From an uncultured Bacilli bacterium (lineage in GTDB: Bacteria; Bacillota_I; Bacilli_A; RF39; UBA660), in assembly GCA_947632415.1 (NCBI GenBank), contig CANRPB010000045.1, positions 1 through 10,622 of the forward strand: 10,622 nt of DNA. The letters are read 5' to 3'. This document shows, in pieces, positions 1 through 6,162 of the stretch. Numbering within the stretch: the stretch's first letter is position 1; every line of letters begins with the position of its first letter. The notes beneath the pieces were generated by a model. The model did no database searches. It was not told the DNA's origin and saw only the letters and a program-made list of their open reading frames with translations. A program made the position numbers and the translations under genes.

Positions 1-2
1 AT

Positions 3-65
3 AGTTCAGGAATTGACTTTAAACTAGTTTATGAGGACTATCATTATTCATCCCTTACAATCTAG
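3..65 (+). CDS. possible C-terminal tail of an unidentified plus-strand gene (5' partial)
   Basis: One plus-strand frame is open from the left edge to a TAG stop at 63-65. It gives about 20 residues ending in DYHYSSLTI, a composition that looks like ordinary protein. If real, the gene converges on clpC and most of it lies outside the window. Nothing in so short a tail identifies a family. A 60-base open frame can occur by chance, so this is only a possibility. The other two forward frames stop earlier. Confidence 0.3.
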   Translation, partial: SSGIDFKLVYEDYHYSSLTI

Positions 66-74
66 TACAGAGCG

Positions 75-110
75 AAAAAATAAAAAAAAACAAGAATGTT
101 ATCTTGTTTA
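75..110 (-). terminator. rho-independent terminator of clpC
   Basis: Read on the minus strand, an 8-bp stem AAACAAGA/TCTTGTTT (109-102 with 95-88) encloses the 6-base loop TAACAT. It is followed directly by a T tract (87-82) and a second T run (80-75). The stem overlaps the clpC stop codon at 108-110, so transcription ends right at the end of the gene. Confidence 0.85.
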
Positions 111-2402
111 GTGAATTAACTCATTTATATATATATTATTTTCCTTATTGATAATTTTATCAATAATTTGGTTTTCAACTTTATCTTTGATAATTTTATC
201 TATTTTTCGAGCTCCAAATTCGATATAATTAGATTCTTTTATGATTTCATCATATACTTTTTTATCTATTTTAAAATCAATTTCCTTTAAATATTTTCTT
301 TTAATATCAATTATCTTTTTATCAATTAACTTTTCAATAACATCACGTGATAAATTATCAAATACTAGGATATTATCAATTCTATTTATAAAAGGAATAC
401 TAAAGTTTTCTTTTAATTTTGTTAATATCCGAGCTTCATTTTTATTAAATCCAATATTTATATCACTAAAACCAATATTTGATGTCATGATAATAATTAC
501 ATTATCAAATCTTACTATGTTACCTTTAGCATCTTTTATTTTGCCATTATCGAGTATTTGCAAAAATAGATTAATTACATTAGGATGGGCTTTTTCTATT
601 TCGTCTAGTATTAACACCGAATATGGTTTGTTTTTTATTTCTTCTAAAATATTGGTGTTGTCATTATAGCCAACATAACCAGGAGATGTACCTATTAATT
701 TACTTACACTGTGTGATTCAATATATTCAGTCATGTCTAATCTTATTATATTATCTCCTACCATGTTTTTACCAAATACCTCTGCTAACTTAGTTTTACC
801 TACTCCCGATGATCCACAAAACATCATCGAATAGCAGTTATTACTTTTAAATCCCATTTTTATTCTTTTAGCTATATTCATTATTTGGTTTATAATTTTG
901 TCTTGACCAATGATATTTGTTCTTAAGTCTTCTTCGATACTGCTTATAATTTTTTCATTGTCACTTAATAATTCATAAACTGGTATTTTAGTTTTTTCAT
1001 ATATGACTTTAGCAACATCTTCTTTAGTTACTTTTTTTGTAGATTTTTCCTTGTAGAAACATAATTCTAAATTATTAATTTCATTCATAAGTTTTTTTTC
1101 TTCAATTTTGTAATTTGAAGCTTTTTTAAAGTCATTTTTCATAATAGCATCTTTTTTGTTATTGATTATCTTTTGAAGTTCTTTATTCATTTGATTATAT
1201 TTTTTCAATTCTTTTGTTTCTTTTAGATTAACGTAACTACATACTTCGTCTAAGATATCGATTGATTTGTCTGGTTCATTTCGATCATATATATATTTTT
1301 CAGATAAATCGGTAATCAATTCAATTACTTCATTTGATACTTTTACATTATGATACTTTTCATAAATTGGTTTTAATTTTGTTAATATTTCTTTTACTGA
1401 TTCTTTATTTGGTATTTCTACTTTTATGGTTTGAAATCTTCTTTCTAAGGCTCCATCTTCTCTAATATATTTTTTATATTCCTCAATAGTAGTAGCGCCA
1501 ATACATCTTATTTTACCTCGCGCTAAGGCTGGTTTAAAGATATTTGAAGCGTCAATTGCGCCTTCTGCCCCACCTGCCCCAACAAGAGTATGTATTTCAT
1601 CTATGAATAATATAATATCGTCATTTTCTTCTACTTCTTTTAAAATTTTTTTTACTTTGTCTTCAAATTCTCCTCTATATTTCGTTCCTGCAACTAATGA
1701 TGCCATATCTAAATTTACTATACGTTTATTTTTTAATTGAACTGGAACATCATTAGTTACTATTCTTTTACTTAATTCTTCGACAATAGCTGTTTTTCCT
1801 ACTCCTGCTTCGCCTATTAATAATGGATTATTTTTAGTTCTTCTGCATAGTATTTCTATTAGTCTTTTGATTTCTTTTTCTCTTCCTATGACAGGATCTA
1901 TCTCGTGATTAATGGCCTTTTCATTTAAATTTATACCTAATTCTTCAACAATTAACTTTTGACTTCTTCTAGTTTTGTTGACAAATTTATATGAAAATTC
2001 ATTATATAGTTTATCTATATCGATATTCATTCCTATCATTATTCTGATTGCTACCCCTTCACCTTCTTCTAATAGGCCTGTGAATAGGTGTTCTACTGTT
2101 ACTTCACCATTATTATTCTCTTTACTGTCGATGATAGCTGTTTCCATTATTCTTTTTAGAAGCGGTGTATATAAAAACCATTCTGTTTCAATTGTTCCCA
2201 TTCCAATTATATTGATTATTTCTTCTTTTAATTTTTCGTATGTTAGATTGCATTCTTTTAGTTTTTCTGATACAGCATTTTTTTCTTTTAATATCGCTAA
2301 TAACAAGTGCTCACTTCCTACATAAGGATGTTTTAATTCGTACATTTCTTTTTTGGCGTGTACTATGATTTGTCGTGCTTCTTCTGTAAAGTTTCCAAAC
2401 AT
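108..2402 (-). CDS. clpC: ATP-dependent Clp protease ATP-binding subunit ClpC
   Basis: This is a HSP100/Clp AAA+ unfoldase that threads damaged or tagged proteins into ClpP in the cytoplasm. It has 764 residues, shorter than the roughly 810 of Bacillus subtilis ClpC. Visible parts in order: a double Clp N-domain (1-145, glutamates E31 and E104 in the two repeats); AAA1 with Walker A GEAGVGKT (197-204), pore loop KYRGEFE (241-247) and Walker B LFIDEIH (265-271); a UVR-like middle segment (about 415-440) typical of ClpC; AAA2 with Walker A GSSGVGKT (530-537), pore loop GYVG (575-578), Walker B LILDE (597-601), arginine finger in FINRID (671-676) and sensor-2 GAR (730-732). An IGF tripeptide at 650-652 fits the ClpP-docking loop. 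The M domain and the two nucleotide sites support ClpC over ClpB or ClpA. The start is supported by AGGAG 8 bases before the ATG. It is probably transcribed alone, because a terminator precedes it. No ctsR, mcsA or mcsB is adjacent. Confidence 0.97.
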   Translation of the reverse strand: MFGNFTEEARQIIVHAKKEMYELKHPYVGSEHLLLAILKEKNAVSEKLKECNLTYEKLKEEIINIIGMGTIETEWFLYTPLLKRIMETAIIDSKENNNGEVTVEHLFTGLLEEGEGVAIRIMIGMNIDIDKLYNEFSYKFVNKTRRSQKLIVEELGINLNEKAINHEIDPVIGREKEIKRLIEILCRRTKNNPLLIGEAGVGKTAIVEELSKRIVTNDVPVQLKNKRIVNLDMASLVAGTKYRGEFEDKVKKILKEVEENDDIILFIDEIHTLVGAGGAEGAIDASNIFKPALARGKIRCIGATTIEEYKKYIREDGALERRFQTIKVEIPNKESVKEILTKLKPIYEKYHNVKVSNEVIELITDLSEKYIYDRNEPDKSIDILDEVCSYVNLKETKELKKYNQMNKELQKIINNKKDAIMKNDFKKASNYKIEEKKLMNEINNLELCFYKEKSTKKVTKEDVAKVIYEKTKIPVYELLSDNEKIISSIEEDLRTNIIGQDKIINQIMNIAKRIKMGFKSNNCYSMMFCGSSGVGKTKLAEVFGKNMVGDNIIRLDMTEYIESHSVSKLIGTSPGYVGYNDNTNILEEIKNKPYSVLILDEIEKAHPNVINLFLQILDNGKIKDAKGNIVRFDNVIIIMTSNIGFSDINIGFNKNEARILTKLKENFSIPFINRIDNILVFDNLSRDVIEKLIDKKIIDIKRKYLKEIDFKIDKKVYDEIIKESNYIEFGARKIDKIIKDKVENQIIDKIINKENNIYINELIH

Positions 2403-2421
2403 TTTATCATCTCCTATTATT

Positions 2422-2449
2422 ATTATATTCTTATATTGAAGATGAATAT
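2422..2449 (-). promoter_or_regulatory. possible clpC promoter with overlapping inverted repeat
   Basis: On the minus strand a TATAAT (2427-2422) lies about 20 bases before the clpC start codon. The -35 region is poor. A 6-bp inverted repeat, ATATTC/GAATAT (2449-2444 and 2430-2425, 13-base spacer), overlaps this -10 and could be an operator. I see no CtsR heptad repeats (GGTCAAA type) and no CIRCE element here. The region is very AT-rich, so both the -10 and the repeat may be chance. Confidence 0.3.
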
Positions 2450-2474
2450 TATTTTTTAATCAACAATTTAGTAC

Positions 2475-2504
2475 AAAAAAAGATATAACGTTTTTATTAT
2501 ATCT
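2475..2504 (-). terminator. rho-independent terminator between the orphan gene and clpC
   Basis: On the minus strand the stem AGATATAA/TTATATCT (2504-2497 with 2488-2481) has the 8-base loop TAAAAACG and runs into seven T residues. The stem overlaps the stop codon of the upstream orphan gene at 2503-2505. All eight pairs match, though only one is G-C, so it is a weak-to-moderate stem. It suggests that clpC is largely transcribed from its own promoter. Confidence 0.7.
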
Positions 2505-2955
2505 ATAGTTTGTTTAGTTTGTTTATATTATTTATTATACCTATTATTAAAATATTTAATATATCATGTTCGTTTAGTTTTTTTTCTTTTATACTTTCTT
2601 GTATTTTTCCGATATATTTTTTTTCGATAAGTGTATAGGAATCCTCAAATATTTGTTCAAGGTCGATGATTATATTACCATTATCGTTTTGATAGTATTT
2701 ACTTGTTTTCTTTAAATGTTTTAATTTTTGGTTAAAGACTGATGTCTTTATTATTATATTTTTTTCTTGTAATTCTACGATTAAATGGTTAATATCGGCT
2801 AATTGTGTATTTGCTGGTTTCATATTTTCCTTCACATATTTTTTTTCTAGGAATAATGTAGTCGCAATTATTTCGATTAATTTTGATGGTTTTTTTTCCA
2901 ATGATAATAGAAATTCTTGCTTTTTTAATTCTTTAATTAAATCGTACTGTGTAAT
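2503..2955 (-). CDS. orphan 150-residue protein, probable ATT start, between lysS and clpC
   Basis: I do not recognise the family. The protein is charged, Lys/Ile/Asn-rich, probably mostly helical, and has no cysteine, no membrane segment and no signal peptide. Its only standard in-frame start is a TTG at 2901-2899, which gives 132 residues but has no ribosome-binding site. Extending the frame 18 codons upstream reaches ATT at 2955-2953. This lies exactly seven bases after GGGGG in a strong GGGGGTGA Shine-Dalgarno match. The added residues (TQYDLIKELKKQEFLLSL) continue the same helical, charged style, so I prefer ATT and 150 residues. The gene sits where B. subtilis has ctsR-mcsA-mcsB and has about the length of CtsR (154). 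I see no glycine-rich wing or other CtsR motif, and none of the McsA zinc cysteines, so a regulatory role is only a positional guess. It has its own promoter and terminator. Confidence 0.8.
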   Translation of the reverse strand: MTQYDLIKELKKQEFLLSLEKKPSKLIEIIATTLFLEKKYVKENMKPANTQLADINHLIVELQEKNIIIKTSVFNQKLKHLKKTSKYYQNDNGNIIIDLEQIFEDSYTLIEKKYIGKIQESIKEKKLNEHDILNILIIGIINNINKLNKL

Positions 2956-2959
2956 ATTT

Positions 2960-2968
2960 TCACCCCCT
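2960..2968 (-). promoter_or_regulatory. ribosome-binding site that argues for the ATT start
   Basis: The minus strand reads AGGGGGTGA, one mismatch from the ideal AGGAGGTGA. Seven bases separate the G run from ATT (2955-2953). No ATG, GTG or TTG in the correct frame lies at a usable distance. The GTG that overlaps the site is in another frame and hits a stop after eight codons. Confidence 0.6.
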
Positions 2969-2996
2969 ATTATAATTATTCGACAAAAATTTTCAA
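2969..2996 (-). promoter_or_regulatory. sigma-A promoter of the orphan gene
   Basis: On the minus strand TTGAAA (2996-2991) and a perfect TATAAT (2974-2969) are separated by 16 bases. It lies just after the lysS terminator. The predicted transcript start, about 2962, falls inside or just after the Shine-Dalgarno run. The mRNA from this promoter would therefore have a leader of only about six or seven bases. Confidence 0.6.
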
Positions 2997-3013
2997 ATTC
3001 CTTCTTTTTTTAG

Positions 3014-3041
3014 AAAAAAAAACTCAGTTTATAAACTAAGT
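3014..3041 (-). terminator. rho-independent terminator after lysS
   Basis: On the minus strand ACTTAGTT/AACTGAGT (3041-3034 with 3029-3022, one G-T wobble) closes over a TATA loop and is followed by eight T residues (3021-3014). On the plus strand the same hairpin is followed by a T-rich run near 3041-3050, so it could work in both directions. It closes the dusB-RDD-lysS operon. Confidence 0.8.
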
Positions 3042-3084
3042 CTTATTTTTTGTTATGTTTTCAGTACAATTTCTATATTATATA

Positions 3085-4551
3085 TTAATTTAGTGGTTTC
3101 ATTGTTGGAAATAGTATTACATCTCTTAATGATTGACAATCATAGGCAAGCATAATGAGTCTATCTATACCAACACCTAGTCCAGATATTGGTGGCATTC
3201 CTTGTTCCATAGCACTTAAATAATCTTCATCCATATCCATAGTTTCATCGTCACCTTGTTCTTTGGCTTTTAATTGATTCTCAAATGATGTTCTCTGTTG
3301 TTCTGGATTCACAAGTTCTGAGTAGGCATTACATATTTCACTTCCACAGACAACAACTTGGAAACAATCAACTGTATTAGGATCTTCATCATTTCTTCTT
3401 GCTAAAGGCTTTAGTATAGCTGGATAGTTATACATAACAACTGGTCCAATAATATTGGCCCTTAATAATTTTTTATATAAGAAATCAGTTAGTTGGGCTA
3501 ATGACTTGTATTCTTCCATATCTTTTAAGGAAAAAAATCCTTTATCTACTACCTTTTTTTTATATTTATCAACGTCTGTTTCTTTTAAGAATTCAAATCC
3601 TAGTATTTCTGTTAATTTTTCAATATAATTAATTCTTTCAAATGGTTTTGAAAAATCTAGTTCATGTCCTTGATAAGAAATAGTGGTTTTTCCTGTTAAA
3701 AATTCAATTGAATCTCTTAAAAATTTTTCAAAAAAGGTAATATTATCTTCAAAATTCCAATAGGCACAATACCATTCTATTTGTGTAAATTCCGGATTAT
3801 GTTGAGGATCCATTCCTTCATTTCGAAAACATTTTGCGACTTCATAAACTTTATTAAAACCACCAGCAATACATTCTTTTAAATAACATTCTGGAGCAAT
3901 TCTTAAATTGCAATCTAAGTCAAGAGCGTTATAATGTGTAAAAAATGGTTTAGCTGATGCACCACTCACGCTTGTTTGAATAATTGGTGTTTCAACTTCT
4001 AAAAAGCCATTATCTCCTAAATAGTTTCTTAAAAATAAATAGTATTTACTACGTCCTAGAAATATTTTTCTTGATTCTTCGTTAGTTATTAAATCAACGT
4101 ATCTTTTTCGGTATTTACTTTCAATATCTGTTAAACCATGAAATTTTTCTGGTAAAGGCATTAGTGCTTTTCCTAAAAATTCGTAGGTGTCAACACGCAA
4201 AGTTTTTTCTCCAGTTTGCGTTGTAAATATTTCTCCACGTACTCCTATAAAATCGCCTAAATCAATGTTGTTTTTAAAGAATGTGTATTTTTCTTCGCCT
4301 ACACAGTCAATTTTAATTGATATTTGTAGAGAACCTTCAATATCTCTTAGTTTTATGAAACTTAATTTTCCCATTTTTCTCATGAATACTATTCTTCCTG
4401 CAACACTTACATCAGTTACTCCATCTTCTAATTGTGACGCTTCTTTTAGTGAATAATTTGTTTCATATTTCTCTGGATAGGGGTTACATGTTTTTTTTAT
4501 TTCTGTTATTTTTTCTCTTCTTACTAATTCTTGTTCTGTTAATTCTCTCAT
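3085..4551 (-). CDS. lysS: lysyl-tRNA synthetase (class II)
   Basis: It charges tRNA-Lys with lysine using ATP in the cytoplasm. The 488 residues match the usual bacterial LysS length. An N-terminal OB-fold anticodon-binding domain (about 48-130, including VAGRIVFMRKMGKLSFIKLRD) is followed by the class II catalytic core. Visible signatures: the linker with YRKRYVDL (147-154), the motif-1 region FLEVETPI (183-190), motif 2 with FRNEG (242-246) running into NPEFTQIEWY, and motif 3 GLGVGIDRL (457-465) with its ATP-binding arginine R464. The start is supported by GAGGTGG just upstream. The ATG overlaps the TGA of the preceding RDD gene by 4 bp (ATGA), implying translational coupling. It is the last gene of the dusB operon, and dusB-lysS linkage is also seen in B. 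subtilis. No T-box leader is visible. Confidence 0.98.
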   Translation of the reverse strand: MRELTEQELVRREKITEIKKTCNPYPEKYETNYSLKEASQLEDGVTDVSVAGRIVFMRKMGKLSFIKLRDIEGSLQISIKIDCVGEEKYTFFKNNIDLGDFIGVRGEIFTTQTGEKTLRVDTYEFLGKALMPLPEKFHGLTDIESKYRKRYVDLITNEESRKIFLGRSKYYLFLRNYLGDNGFLEVETPIIQTSVSGASAKPFFTHYNALDLDCNLRIAPECYLKECIAGGFNKVYEVAKCFRNEGMDPQHNPEFTQIEWYCAYWNFEDNITFFEKFLRDSIEFLTGKTTISYQGHELDFSKPFERINYIEKLTEILGFEFLKETDVDKYKKKVVDKGFFSLKDMEEYKSLAQLTDFLYKKLLRANIIGPVVMYNYPAILKPLARRNDEDPNTVDCFQVVVCGSEICNAYSELVNPEQQRTSFENQLKAKEQGDDETMDMDEDYLSAMEQGMPPISGLGVGIDRLIMLAYDCQSLRDVILFPTMKPLN

Positions 4552-5129
4552 TTTTCCACCTCTATTACTTTTGTTCCTGCTATTAAATCAGGTAAACTTT
4601 TCTTATCGCGCCTATATAATACCATAAAAATACTAGAAATTACTACTACAAATTGTAAAAAAGATAGAACTGATACACTTATGACATAACTTAAGTCTTT
4701 TAAAATGAAAATTAAGCACATTGATATAATCGATGTCCCTATTCCATCCATTAATAGATATCTAAATATTAAACCATTAGCAGTTATTTTGTTTTCTTCA
4801 CTAACAATTCGTAGTCCTAAAATTTTTTTCCCTATACTTTGTCCTTTATTGTAAAGTGGATATACAACAAAGTAACAAATACTTATGACTACTCCAAGTA
4901 AATTGGCTAAGAATAACTCTTTGTCCATATTGTAACTTATATTGGCATACCTATTTACATATGTTATTATATCTAATGTTCCATCGATATAACTATTATT
5001 GATATTATTAAATTCATTATTTAGATTGATAATGTTTTCACTTGTTGGTATAAACATACTTACAAGTGATAATATTACATTTAAAATTAAAACATCTATG
5101 AAATATGCGAATAATCTTTTTTTAAACAT
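4548..5129 (-). CDS. RDD-family integral membrane protein
   Basis: This 193-residue protein looks like an RDD-family membrane protein, a family mostly of unknown or transport-related function. The family's namesake charged residues are visible: R5 and D12 in KRLFAYFID at the start of TM1 (about 6-26), the YNKGQSIGKKILGLRIV segment (93-109) after TM2 (about 71-92), and the C-terminal RRDKKSLPDLIAGTKVI (173-189) after TM3-TM4 (about 126-171). A hydrophilic Asn-rich loop (about 30-68) probably lies outside. It overlaps dusB by 8 bp upstream and lysS by 4 bp downstream, so all three are co-transcribed. A good AAAGGAG site precedes the ATG, inside the end of dusB. Its link to tRNA biology is positional only; the substrate cannot be inferred. 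Confidence 0.88.
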   Translation of the reverse strand: MFKKRLFAYFIDVLILNVILSLVSMFIPTSENIINLNNEFNNINNSYIDGTLDIITYVNRYANISYNMDKELFLANLLGVVISICYFVVYPLYNKGQSIGKKILGLRIVSEENKITANGLIFRYLLMDGIGTSIISMCLIFILKDLSYVISVSVLSFLQFVVVISSIFMVLYRRDKKSLPDLIAGTKVIEVEK

Positions 5130-6108
5130 TTTTACTCTCCTTTAAAAATTTATCTAACAATTCATTTATATCATTTAGATTGTTTATTTTATTTATATTT
5201 ATTTTTAATTTATTAGCGCCATTCACGCCTTTTAGATATTTTCCTATATGCATACGCATTTCTAGAACGACAACTTTTTCTGGTTTTATTTCTAATAGAT
5301 ATGAAATATGTTTTTTTATCATTTTGATTCTTTCTTCTGTTGTAACAATAACCGGTATAGTTTCACTTTGAAGGTATTGGATAGTTTCTTTTATAATCCA
5401 AGGGTTACCAATACATGCCCGTCCTATCATAACAGCATCACATTTTGTCTCTTCAAGCATTTTTTTAGCGTCGTAACAAGATAAAATATCACCATTACCA
5501 ATTACGGGAATAGATACGTTTTCTTTAACTTTTTTTATAATATTCCAATCAGAATGTCCACTATATCCTTGTGTTCTAGTACGAGGATGAATTGTAATGG
5601 CACTAGCGCCTGCTCTTTCTATAATTTGGGCTATTTCAACGGCATTAATATTGGAAGCATCCCAACCACTTCTAATTTTTACTGTAACTGGTGTTTTTAC
5701 ATTATTTACAACTTTTTTTACAATTGCTTCTACTTTACCTGGATTTTTTAGTAAAGCACTCCCTGATTCACTTTTAAGTGCTACTTTAGGTACTGGACAA
5801 CCCATGTTAATATCAATAAATACGTTTTTATATAATGTCGTAATTACTTTAGCAGCCAGTGCGAGTGTATCTGCATTTGAACCGAAAAGTTGAATTCCTA
5901 TAGGTATTTTTATATTTTCTATTCCTTTTAACATATCAAGTGTTTTTTGGTTATTTCTTATGATTGCTTCTGCACTTATTAGTTCCGTAAAAGCTAATCC
6001 TACTCCCATTTCTTCACAAATTTTCATGTATGCGGGATTAGATATACCTGCCATTGGCGCTAAGACAACTTTATTTTTTATTTTTATGTCTCCTATGTAA
6101 AATTCCAT
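5122..6108 (-). CDS. dusB: tRNA-dihydrouridine synthase (DusB type)
   Basis: This is an FMN-dependent enzyme that reduces selected uridines of tRNA to dihydrouridine with NAD(P)H. The 328 residues are of normal length. It has a TIM-barrel Dus domain from VVLAPMAGISNPAY (14-27), the catalytic cysteine C104 in DINMGCPVPK (99-108), the KIRSGWD motif (144-150), ITIHPRTRTQGYSG (171-184) and the phosphate-binding segments IGNGDI (203-208) and MIGRACIGNPW (227-237). A short helical domain follows from about 250 to the end. The early MAGISNPAYM sequence and C-terminal GKYLKG segment fit the DusB/Nif3-like group used in Firmicutes. It is the first gene of the operon, with AGGA eight bases before the ATG and a promoter close upstream. 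Confidence 0.96.
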   Translation of the reverse strand: MEFYIGDIKIKNKVVLAPMAGISNPAYMKICEEMGVGLAFTELISAEAIIRNNQKTLDMLKGIENIKIPIGIQLFGSNADTLALAAKVITTLYKNVFIDINMGCPVPKVALKSESGSALLKNPGKVEAIVKKVVNNVKTPVTVKIRSGWDASNINAVEIAQIIERAGASAITIHPRTRTQGYSGHSDWNIIKKVKENVSIPVIGNGDILSCYDAKKMLEETKCDAVMIGRACIGNPWIIKETIQYLQSETIPVIVTTEERIKMIKKHISYLLEIKPEKVVVLEMRMHIGKYLKGVNGANKLKININKINNLNDINELLDKFLKESKNV

Positions 6109-6124
6109 ATGCCACTTCCTTTAA

Positions 6125-6158
6125 GATTTTAATATTATATTATAATTTTTTTAAAATC
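6125..6158. repeat. 8-bp inverted repeat around the dusB promoter -10
   Basis: GATTTTAA (6125-6132) and TTAAAATC (6151-6158) are perfect inverted copies separated by 18 bases. They bracket the TATAAT of the dusB promoter. No T tract follows in either direction, so it is not a terminator. It may be an operator, or chance in AT-rich sequence. Confidence 0.35.
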
Positions 6159-6162
6159 ACAA
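6134..6162 (-). promoter_or_regulatory. sigma-A promoter of the dusB-RDD-lysS operon
   Basis: On the minus strand TTGTGA (6162-6157) and TATAAT (6139-6134) are separated by 17 bases. A second, overlapping TATAAT lies 5 bases closer to the -35. The -35 covers the stop codon of the upstream 523-residue gene, so the operon promoter is packed against that gene. The leader to the dusB start is about 19 bases. Confidence 0.65.

Noticed and set aside
241..669. Open frame on the plus strand opposite clpC, and similar ones at 1975-2325, 4187-4456, 5180-5371, 5554-5893, 8684-8875 and 9129-9455
   Set aside because: All lie opposite to or out of frame with well-identified genes, have low-complexity hydrophobic or biased composition and no ribosome sites. 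They are shadows of the real genes.
2899..2901. TTG as the start of the gene between lysS and clpC
   Set aside because: No Shine-Dalgarno precedes it, whereas a near-ideal site with correct spacing lies before an in-frame ATT 54 bases upstream. It remains the fallback if ATT is an error.
6133..6156. Inverted repeat after the 523-residue gene as a terminator
   Set aside because: The arms are 18 bases apart, all AT-rich, and no T run follows on the minus strand; the sequence fits a promoter instead.
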